Source: an uncultured Collinsella sp. (GTDB lineage Bacteria > Actinomycetota > Coriobacteriia > Coriobacteriales > Coriobacteriaceae). Taken from it: DNA of 5,424 bases. Positions within the stretch are counted from its first letter, which is position 1; every line of letters begins with the position of its first letter. Below are positions 1-3,263 of this stretch, in pieces. A program made the translations under genes and the position numbers. The notes under the pieces are model-generated. The model had not been told where the DNA came from and searched no databases. It saw nothing but the letters and a program-made list of their open reading frames with translations. The DNA lies in NCBI GenBank assembly GCA_902488525.1, contig CABTWP010000081.1, positions 1 to 5,424 on the forward strand, in the 5' to 3' direction.

Positions 1-139
1 GGTTTATTTTGGCAGGTTTTTCCTGCGGTTTTGTCGTATGTGCGAAAAGCGCCCCGCAACTGGCTCAATTCCAGTTGCGGGGCGCTTGCGTTTGCCCAGA
101 TAAAACCGACCAAAATAAACCTGTCCCTTTTTGGCAGGT
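1..139. repeat. Palindromic intergenic element with nested inverted repeats
   Basis: This stretch is built from nested inverted repeats. Outer arms GGTTTATTTTGG (1-12) and CCAAAATAAACC (110-121) are perfect reverse complements. Just inside, CGGTTTT (26-32) pairs with AAAACCG (102-108). A small hairpin, GCAGG-TTTTT-CCTGC, sits at 12-26, and a 17-bp perfect stem lies at 47-87. A further imperfect hairpin spans 119-139, with ACCTG pairing to CAGGT around a T-rich loop. No open frame here looks coding. The contig begins exactly at the outer arm, which fits assembly breaking at a dispersed repeat, but copy number cannot be seen in this window. It is probably a REP- or MITE-like intergenic palindrome that also serves as terminator for the minus-strand gene ending at 139. 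Confidence 0.6.
45..87 (-). terminator. Strong intrinsic terminator for the minus-strand small gene
   Basis: A perfect 17-bp stem (47-63 with 71-87) encloses a 7-nt loop and has a GC-rich core containing GCGCCCCGC. Read on the minus strand the stem is followed by TTTT (45-48), giving a U-tract in the minus-strand transcript. On the plus strand the stem is followed by TTGCG, so termination in that direction would be weaker. It lies about 50 nt past the stop codon of the small membrane-protein gene. The smaller hairpin at 119-139, followed on the minus strand by TTTATTTT, may be a first, weaker terminator. Confidence 0.75.
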
Positions 140-312
140 TAGTCCCAGAAGCTGTCTTCCTCATCCTCGGACTTGGGTCCGCGGTCGACGTACATCTTAT
201 GGGTACGCTTCTCCATTACAAAGGCAAGAATCGCAAATAACAGGATGCCGCCGGCGAAAAGGATGGCAAAACCGGTGCGGGTGCCAAACAAAAAGGAAAA
301 AACTGCGTCCAT
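139..312 (-). CDS. Small single-pass membrane protein, 57 aa, function unknown
   Basis: The minus-strand frame reads from ATG (310-312) to TAA (139-141) and encodes 57 residues. It begins MDAVFSFLFGTRTG, followed by a hydrophobic segment at about residues 14-32 made of Phe, Ala, Ile, Leu and Gly. Then come a basic patch, EKRTHK (34-39), and an acidic tail ending SEDEEDSFWD. Basic residues directly after the span and an acidic C-terminus suggest a single-span protein with a cytoplasmic C-terminus. A ribosome-binding site AAGAAGG (319-325) sits 6 nt before the ATG, and a strong terminator follows the stop. Good spacing, a credible membrane span and independent signals at both ends make it a real gene despite its size. 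It is divergent from serS and may share its promoter region. I do not recognise the family; it could be a subunit or regulator of a larger membrane complex, but nothing here identifies a partner. Confidence 0.8.
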   Translation of the reverse strand: MDAVFSFLFGTRTGFAILFAGGILLFAILAFVMEKRTHKMYVDRGPKSEDEEDSFWD

Positions 313-331
313 TGGGTGCCTTCTTGCGTAG

Positions 332-394
332 TTGAGTTGGGTCGTAAACGCTCATAAGTATATACTTGCCCATACATGTACAAGGTTGCAACCT
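332..394. promoter_or_regulatory. Divergent promoter region between small membrane gene and serS
   Basis: The palindrome AAGTATATACTT (356-367) provides a TATACT -10-like hexamer on each strand: 361-366 for serS, and the complement of 357-362 for the minus gene. For serS a weak -35, TTGGGT (337-342), lies 18 bp upstream. For the minus gene TTGTAC (complement of 378-383) lies only 15 bp away, so that assignment is less certain. A second perfect palindrome, AGGTTGCAACCT (383-394), would fall in the serS leader or over the -35 side of the minus gene, where a dimeric regulator could bind. The serS leader would be only about 50 nt, too short for a T-box. Transcription start sites are not determined. 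Confidence 0.4.
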
Positions 395-423
395 AAATGG
401 AATGTATATCGCCGGAGGATCTA

Positions 424-1707
424 ATGCTTGATATCAAGTTTGTTCGCGAGAACCCCGATGCCATCGATGTCGCCATGGCTAACCGCCAGACGTCTTGGGA
501 TCGCGAGAAGTTCTTTGAGCTCGACGACGAGCGCCGTGCCGTCATCACCGAGGTCGAGGAGCTCCAGGCTACGCGCAATGCCGAGTCCAAGAAGATCGGC
601 GCCCTGATGAAGGAGGGCAAGAAGGACGAGGCCGAGGCCGCCAAGGAGGCCGTGCGCGCCGTCAACGAGAAGATTGACGGTCTGGCCGAGCGCCGCACCG
701 CTCTCGAGCAGGAGCAGTACGACTTCATGGCTCACCTGCCCAACATTCCGTGCGATGCCACCCCGTACGGTAAGGACGAGGACGAGAACATCGAGCGCCG
801 TCGTTGGGGCACTCCGCGCGAGTTCGACTTCGACTTTAAGCCGCACTGGGATCTGGGCACCGACCTCGACATCCTCGACTTCGAGCGTGGCAACAAGCTC
901 TCCGGCAGCCGCTTCACCGTTCTCGGTGGCGCCGGCGCCCGTCTTGAGCGCGCCCTCATCAACTTCTTCCTCGATACGCACACCAGCCGTGGCTTTAAGG
1001 AGTGGTGGCCGCCCATCGTCGTCAAGCGTCAGACCATGTTTGGCACGGGTCAGCTGCCCAAGTTCGAGGACGACGCCTATCACGTCTCGGGCGACAACTT
1101 CCTGATTCCCACCGCCGAGGTCGTGCTCACCAACCTGCACGCCGGCGAGGTCCTCGATGCCGACACTCTGCCGCGCCGCTACACCGCCTTCACCCCCTGC
1201 TTCCGCGAGGAGGCCGGTTCCGCCGGTCGCGACACCCGCGGCATCATCCGTCAGCACGAGTTCGACAAGGTCGAGATGGTCAAGTTCGCTAAGCCGGAGG
1301 AGTCCGACGAGGAGCTCGAGAGCATGACCGCCGAGGCCGAGTACCTGCTGCAGCAGCTGGGCCTTCCGTATCGCGTGATTAGCCTGTGCACCGGCGACTT
1401 GGGCTTCTCTGCCCGTCAGACCTACGACGTCGAGGTCTGGCTGCCGAGCTACAACGCCTACAAGGAGATCAGCTCCTGCTCCAATTGCGGTGACTTCCAG
1501 GCTCGCCGCGCCAACATCAAGTATCGCGACCCCGAGAACTTCAAGGGTTCGCGCTACCTGCACACTCTCAACGGTTCCGGCCTACCGGCCGGCCGCACCA
1601 TGGCCGCCATTCTGGAGAACTACCAGAACGCCGACGGCACCATCACGATCCCCGAGGTCCTGCGTCCTTACATGGGTGGTCTCGAGAAGATCGAGCCGGT
1701 CGCGTAA
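424..1707 (+). CDS. serS: Seryl-tRNA synthetase (serine--tRNA ligase)
   Basis: This cytoplasmic class II aminoacyl-tRNA synthetase charges tRNA-Ser (and tRNA-Sec where present) with serine, using ATP via seryl-adenylate. The 427-residue product has the normal bacterial length. The N-terminal long helical hairpin that contacts the tRNA long variable arm covers about residues 28-104 and is rich in Glu, Lys, Arg and Ala; it ends before LPNIP (105-109). The TxE serine-binding motif is TAE at 230-232. Motif 2 is FREE (260-263) followed by AGSAGRDTRGIIR and HEFDKVEMV. Motif 3 is NGSGLPAGRT (383-392) with the conserved ATP-binding Arg391, then ILENYQ. I chose ATG 424 because GGAGG (414-418) sits 5 nt upstream and MLDIKFVRENPD is the usual family start; an in-frame ATG at 397 would place that Shine-Dalgarno inside the gene. 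Codon use is strongly biased (GAG, GCC, CGC, CTG, AAG), as expected of a highly expressed gene. It appears monocistronic. Confidence 0.98.
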   Translation: MLDIKFVRENPDAIDVAMANRQTSWDREKFFELDDERRAVITEVEELQATRNAESKKIGALMKEGKKDEAEAAKEAVRAVNEKIDGLAERRTALEQEQYDFMAHLPNIPCDATPYGKDEDENIERRRWGTPREFDFDFKPHWDLGTDLDILDFERGNKLSGSRFTVLGGAGARLERALINFFLDTHTSRGFKEWWPPIVVKRQTMFGTGQLPKFEDDAYHVSGDNFLIPTAEVVLTNLHAGEVLDADTLPRRYTAFTPCFREEAGSAGRDTRGIIRQHEFDKVEMVKFAKPEESDEELESMTAEAEYLLQQLGLPYRVISLCTGDLGFSARQTYDVEVWLPSYNAYKEISSCSNCGDFQARRANIKYRDPENFKGSRYLHTLNGSGLPAGRTMAAILENYQNADGTITIPEVLRPYMGGLEKIEPVA

Positions 1708-1730
1708 GTTGGCTGCATAGGGGATATGCA

Positions 1731-1759
1731 AGGGCGCTCCTTCGGGGGCGCCCTATTTC
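1731..1759 (+). terminator. Intrinsic terminator of serS with UUCG tetraloop
   Basis: A 10-bp stem pairs AGGGCGCTCC (1731-1740) with GGGGCGCCCT (1745-1754), with one G-U wobble, closed by the very stable UUCG tetraloop (1741-1744). The U-tract is short (ATTTCG). It lies 24 nt past the serS stop codon and separates serS from the next cistron. Confidence 0.8.
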
Positions 1760-1807
1760 GTGCGCAGGTCCATACCATGCCGTGCGGACAGCTCAATAGA
1801 AAACACA

Positions 1808-1822
1808 CGAACAACTGTTCTG
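1808..1822. promoter_or_regulatory. LexA/SOS-box-like operator
   Basis: The sequence CGAAC-AACT-GTTCTG (1808-1822) fits the GAAC-N4-GTTC core recognised by LexA (DinR) in Bacillus and actinobacteria. The left half is a full CGAAC; the right half reads CAGAAC on the other strand, so symmetry is lost only at the outer base. The site ends about 20 bp before the -10 of the 125-aa gene and overlaps its expected -35 position, where a repressor would block polymerase. An adjacent palindrome, CTGTATACAG (1820-1829), overlaps its right half; its half-sites are too close for the E. coli LexA spacing. The motif match is direct; regulation is inferred. Confidence 0.5.
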
Positions 1823-1838
1823 TATACAGCCATCTACC

Positions 1839-1847
1839 TGCTATGCT
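1839..1847 (+). promoter_or_regulatory. Extended -10 promoter of the 125-aa gene
   Basis: TGCTATGCT (1839-1847) has a TG-N extension before a TATGCT -10 hexamer, which matches TATAAT at four of six positions. No good -35 is seen at 17-18 bp (TCTGTA or TTCTGT, 1818-1824), as is common for extended -10 promoters. The start codon is 33 nt downstream. Confidence 0.5.
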
Positions 1848-1880
1848 TTTGCTAAATAAGAGCGAGAGAAAGGGGACGCG

Positions 1881-2258
1881 ATGGAGCTGTTTGATGATCG
1901 GGTGGTTTTGTTTGAGAGCGACGAGGGCGGGGAGTACCTGCTTGTAACGTGTGAGCCGTCTGGCATGGGCGGCCTGGTGGTTCGGCAGACGAGTGAGGGT
2001 CCGTTGACACAATGGTGCTTTGAGGAGTCGCCGCATGTGGTCGAGACCTTTGTGATGCACGAGGGACTTGTGGCGCTGGAGCACTTCTATGGAGTTGGGA
2101 CTTCCAACCAGGTCGCGCGCATGCTGAGCATCTCGTTTGCCGATTATGATTGTGCCCAGCGGGTGAGATCGCTCCTGAGGGAACTTGATGCCAAGTTCGA
2201 CGTGATCGAAAAGCCAATCGATCGTACGGGGAACAGCGGTATATGCGGAGCAGCATGA
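1881..2258 (+). CDS. Hypothetical protein, 125 aa, possibly SOS-controlled
   Basis: The frame runs from ATG 1881 to TGA 2256-2258 and encodes 125 residues. The start is supported by AAAGGGG (1869-1875) 5 nt upstream. The product is soluble and acidic, with no signal peptide or membrane span. The N-terminal two thirds look like alternating beta strands: VVLF (8-11), EYLLVTCE (18-25), GGLVVRQT (30-37), then W45 and the segment HVVETFVMHEGLVALEHFYG (52-71). A probable amphipathic helix follows at about 88-105 (DYDCAQRVRSLLRELDAK), and the last ten or so residues appear disordered. Cysteines at 24, 46, 91 and 122 form no recognisable metal motif. Its own promoter carries a LexA-box-like site, and no terminator is evident between its stop and the first tRNA promoter. 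Codon choice is less biased than in serS, suggesting low expression. I do not recognise the family; a damage-induced small protein is one possibility, resting only on the operator. Confidence 0.8.
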   Translation: MELFDDRVVLFESDEGGEYLLVTCEPSGMGGLVVRQTSEGPLTQWCFEESPHVVETFVMHEGLVALEHFYGVGTSNQVARMLSISFADYDCAQRVRSLLRELDAKFDVIEKPIDRTGNSGICGAA

Positions 2259-2294
2259 CAAAACTGCGTTCCACAAAAAAGTTTGAGATTGTGC

Positions 2295-2326
2295 TTGACT
2301 CCAATAAGCTAAAGTGGTTTTATATG
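2295..2326 (+). promoter_or_regulatory. Promoter of tRNA-Arg copy 1
   Basis: TTGACT (2295-2300) is a near-consensus -35, preceded by an A-rich tract (2274-2282) that could act as an UP element. The -10 is imprecise: TTTATA or TTATAT begins at 2319-2320 (18-19 bp spacing), and TATATG is at 2321-2326. The mature tRNA begins about 10 nt downstream, so the 5' leader is short. Confidence 0.6.
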
Positions 2327-2335
2327 TCTTGCGCT

Positions 2336-2412
2336 GCGGCGTTACCTCAGCTGGATAGAGGGTCTGACTACGAATCAGAACGTCATAGGTTCGAATCCTA
2401 TACGCCGCACCA
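2336..2412 (+). tRNA. tRNA-Arg (anticodon ACG), copy 1
   Basis: The 77-nt cloverleaf folds completely. The acceptor stem pairs GCGGCGT (2336-2342) with ACGCCGC (2402-2408). The D-stem is CCTC/GAGG with GG in its loop. The anticodon stem is TCTGA/TCAGA around CTACGAA, and the anticodon ACG occupies 2370-2372. The variable region is 5 nt, and the T-stem ATAGG/CCTAT encloses TTCGAAT. The discriminator base is A2409 and CCA is encoded (2410-2412). After A-to-I editing at position 34 by TadA, this tRNA should read CGU, CGC and CGA, the arginine codons that dominate the two large genes in the window. It is identical over 77 nt to the copies at 2767 and 3002. Confidence 0.98.
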
Positions 2413-2421
2413 ATCGAACTT

Positions 2422-2449
2422 AAAGCCTCCGGCAACGGGGGCTTTTCTT
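2422..2449 (+). terminator. Terminator of tRNA-Arg copy 1
   Basis: A 10-bp stem (AAAGCCTCCG with CGGGGGCTTT, one G-U pair) is closed by a GCAA tetraloop and followed by TTTTCTTT. It starts 10 nt past the CCA end. Nearly the same hairpin follows all four tRNA units. Confidence 0.9.
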
Positions 2450-2461
2450 TTATGGCAACAC

Positions 2462-2496
2462 CGCATGGATTCGAACCTCAGTCGAGGCGCGGGCGT
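2462..2496. repeat. 35-nt post-terminator element, copy a
   Basis: This is the first of three copies of a conserved 35-nt element lying about 12 nt past a tRNA-unit terminator. It begins CGCATGG and ends GCGCGGGCGT. Positions 2467-2478 (GGATTCGAACCT) are the exact reverse complement of the T-arm segment of the tRNA just upstream (2387-2398). Next to it is a small hairpin, CCTC-AGTC-GAGG. Read on the minus strand, the T-loop-like sequence is followed at exact tRNA spacing by a CCA, but the 5' side of the T-stem does not pair, so no functional tRNA is encoded. The other copies are at 2653-2687 and 3128-3162. Confidence 0.75.
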
Positions 2497-2583
2497 CAAG
2501 AAAACGCGGAGCGTTTTTAGCCCGCGGGCGAGTCCGCCGGCAGGCGGGCGAAGCCGGTGCGGATCCGCGCAGCGGATGCGCGG
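2497..2583. repeat. GC-rich cluster of hairpins and palindromes
   Basis: Consecutive self-complementary units fill this stretch. They are AAAACGC-GGA-GCGTTTT (2501-2517, flanked by A and T runs so terminator-like on both strands), the palindrome GCCCGCGGGC (2520-2529), CCGCC-GGCA-GGCGG (2534-2547), the palindrome GCGGATCCGC (2559-2568), and CCGCGCA-GCGGA-TGCGCGG (2565-2583). Apparent open frames crossing it are low-complexity translations of these repeats, with no start signal. It sits exactly where the missing 5' part of the damaged tRNA copy would be, and may be a palindromic repeat that inserted there or replaced it. Confidence 0.55.
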
Positions 2584-2602
2584 AATCCTATACGCCGCAC
2601 CA
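2583..2602 (+). pseudogene. tRNA-Arg(ACG) 3'-end remnant
   Basis: Twenty nucleotides, from GAATCC through the encoded CCA, are identical to the last 20 nt of the intact tRNA-Arg(ACG) genes on both sides. They cover the end of the T-loop, the 3' T-stem strand, the 3' acceptor strand, the discriminator and CCA. The remaining 57 nt are absent, and the upstream sequence is a GC-rich hairpin cluster with no TTGAC promoter. The unit still has its terminator and downstream 35-nt element, so it is a once-complete fourth unit that lost its 5' part. An integration-site scar (att-like tRNA 3' end) is an alternative, but no integrase or phage gene is present. Confidence 0.75.
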
Positions 2603-2612
2603 ATTGAAATCG

Positions 2613-2642
2613 AAAGCCTCCGGCAACGGGGGCTTTTCTTTT
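2613..2642 (+). terminator. Terminator behind the tRNA remnant
   Basis: A 10-bp stem AAAGCCTCCG/CGGGGGCTTT with GCAA loop and a following TTCTTTT tract. The stem-loop is identical to the one behind tRNA copy 1, showing that the remnant comes from duplication of a whole tRNA-plus-terminator unit. Confidence 0.8.
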
Positions 2643-2652
2643 ATGCCGGCGC

Positions 2653-2687
2653 CGCATGGATTCGAATCTCAGTCGAGGCGCGAGCGT
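2653..2687. repeat. 35-nt post-terminator element, copy b
   Basis: This second copy lies behind the remnant's terminator. It differs from copy a at two positions: a C-to-T change makes the T-arm-like segment GGATTCGAATCT (2658-2669), and CGGGCGT becomes CGAGCGT at the end. The first change weakens the small CCTC/GAGG hairpin to one G-U pair instead of destroying it. Confidence 0.75.
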
Positions 2688-2725
2688 CTTAATCATCACT
2701 TCGTAAAATTTTTCCAAATTGTCGC

Positions 2726-2754
2726 TTGACCCATCGAGGGGTCACGTGCATAAT
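2726..2754 (+). promoter_or_regulatory. Promoter of tRNA-Arg copy 2
   Basis: TTGACC (2726-2731) and CATAAT (2749-2754) are separated by an ideal 17 bp. An A/T-rich stretch upstream (2704-2720) resembles an UP element. The -10 lies in GTGCATAATAATC, shared with the promoter of copy 3. Initiation should fall a few bases before the mature 5' end at 2767. Confidence 0.85.
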
Positions 2755-2766
2755 AATCCGTGCGTT

Positions 2767-2843
2767 GCGGCGTTACCTCAGCTGGATAGAGGGTCTGACT
2801 ACGAATCAGAACGTCATAGGTTCGAATCCTATACGCCGCACCA
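2767..2843 (+). tRNA. tRNA-Arg (anticodon ACG), copy 2
   Basis: A complete 77-nt cloverleaf, identical in every base to the copy at 2336. It has a GCGGCGT/ACGCCGC acceptor stem, anticodon ACG at 2801-2803, T-loop TTCGAAT and encoded CCA (2841-2843). It has its own promoter and terminator, so the copies are separate transcription units rather than one polycistronic precursor. Confidence 0.98.
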
Positions 2844-2853
2844 ATTGAGTTTT

Positions 2854-2880
2854 AAGCCTCCGGAAACGGGGGCTTTTCTT
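2854..2880 (+). terminator. Terminator of tRNA-Arg copy 2
   Basis: Stem AAGCCTCCG/CGGGGGCTT with a GAAA tetraloop and TTCTT after it. The loop differs from GCAA in the other units but stays within the GNRA class. No 35-nt element follows. Instead an unrelated hairpin, GATGCG/CGCATC (2888-2907), occupies that place. Confidence 0.85.
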
Positions 2881-2960
2881 ATATCGCGATGCGTCGAAGA
2901 TCGCATCAAGTGGTCACAAATGAGTAAAAATCAAATTTGATAACTTTTTTCGAAAAATGC

Positions 2961-2989
2961 TTGACCTATATTCAGTTGATGTGCATAAT
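2961..2989 (+). promoter_or_regulatory. Promoter of tRNA-Arg copy 3
   Basis: TTGACC (2961-2966), a 17-bp spacer and CATAAT (2984-2989), with the same GTGCATAATAATC core as copy 2. An A/T-rich tract (2929-2957) upstream is a likely UP element. The spacer itself differs from that of copy 2, so the -35 and -10 are conserved by function. Confidence 0.85.
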
Positions 2990-3001
2990 AATCATCAAGT
3001 C

Positions 3002-3078
3002 GCGGCGTTACCTCAGCTGGATAGAGGGTCTGACTACGAATCAGAACGTCATAGGTTCGAATCCTATACGCCGCACCA
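3002..3078 (+). tRNA. tRNA-Arg (anticodon ACG), copy 3
   Basis: The third 77-nt tRNA gene is identical to those at 2336 and 2767, with anticodon ACG at 3036-3038 and encoded CCA at 3076-3078. Three identical copies fit the need for inosine-reading arginine tRNA in a genome using CGC/CGT codons. Identity of the mature sequences while the spacers have diverged points to gene conversion or strong selection. Confidence 0.98.
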
Positions 3079-3087
3079 TTTGAGATT

Positions 3088-3117
3088 AAAGCTCCCGGCA
3101 ACGGGGGCTTTTCTTTT
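3088..3117 (+). terminator. Terminator of tRNA-Arg copy 3
   Basis: Stem AAAGCTCCCG/CGGGGGCTTT with a GCAA tetraloop and a following TTCTTTT tract. Relative to copy 1 two stem bases are changed (CT to TC), yet all ten pairs remain with one wobble, so the hairpin is maintained as a structure. Confidence 0.9.
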
Positions 3118-3127
3118 ACGTAAGCAC

Positions 3128-3162
3128 TGCATGGATTCGAACCTCGGTCGAGGCGCGGGCGT
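3128..3162. repeat. 35-nt post-terminator element, copy c
   Basis: This third copy lies behind the terminator of tRNA copy 3. It differs from copy a only at its first base (T for C) and by G for A in the small hairpin loop (CCTC-GGTC-GAGG). Its segment GGATTCGAACCT (3133-3144) is again the exact reverse complement of the upstream tRNA T-arm (3053-3064). Confidence 0.75.
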
Positions 3163-3207
3163 AAAGCGGACTATTTCCTGTCGACTCGTGTAAGATTTCG
3201 AGTAGGT

Positions 3208-3226
3208 GTCGCGGCCCATCCGCGAC
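3208..3226 (+). other. Hairpin in the leader of the large 3' gene
   Basis: A perfect 7-bp stem, GTCGCGG/CCGCGAC, with a 5-nt loop lies 37 nt before the GTG start of the large gene. No U-tract follows, so it is not a standard terminator. It could stabilise the mRNA 5' end or be incidental. A possible -10, TAAGAT (3191-3196), lies just before it, with no clear -35. Confidence 0.35.
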
Positions 3227-3263
3227 CGCTCCTTCTCTAGACGACCGATCAGGGTGATATTTC

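Noticed and set aside
313..423. T-box riboswitch upstream of serS
   Set aside because: The leader is too short, and no T-box core sequence or terminator/antiterminator pair is visible.
421..1563. Long minus-strand open frame opposite serS (380 codons)
   Set aside because: It is a shadow produced by the strong GC bias at serS third codon positions. The product is a Leu/Val/Gly/Ala-rich low-complexity sequence, whereas the plus strand has all SerRS motifs.
1726..1947. Plus-strand 73-codon frame crossing the serS terminator and the next promoter
   Set aside because: It runs through the terminator hairpin, the LexA-like site and the real start of the 125-aa gene in another frame, with no ribosome-binding site.
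1668..2435. Minus-strand open frame of 255 codons containing IRTYDVLIRSQTLYPAEVTPQ-like text
   Set aside because: It is antisense to the 125-aa gene and to tRNA-Arg copy 1. The protein-like phrase is the reverse translation of the tRNA, a well-known spurious annotation. No ribosome-binding site or promoter was seen.
2458..2496. A tRNA gene on the minus strand (T-loop-like GTTCGAATCC with CCA at correct spacing in copy a)
   Set aside because: The T-stem does not pair beyond two bases, copies b and c lack CCA, and no anticodon or D-arm can be folded upstream. At most it is a tRNA-derived fragment.
2295..3162. CRISPR-like array, because identical units alternate with variable spacers
   Set aside because: The repeated units are 77-nt tRNA genes with promoters and terminators. 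Spacing is irregular (about 160-350 nt) and there are no cas genes.
2243..3193. Short plus-strand frames with repeated text such as AALPQLDRGSDYESERHRFESYTPH
   Set aside because: These are translations of the tRNA-Arg genes, terminators and 35-nt elements; the apparent repeat protein family is an artefact of repeated RNA genes.
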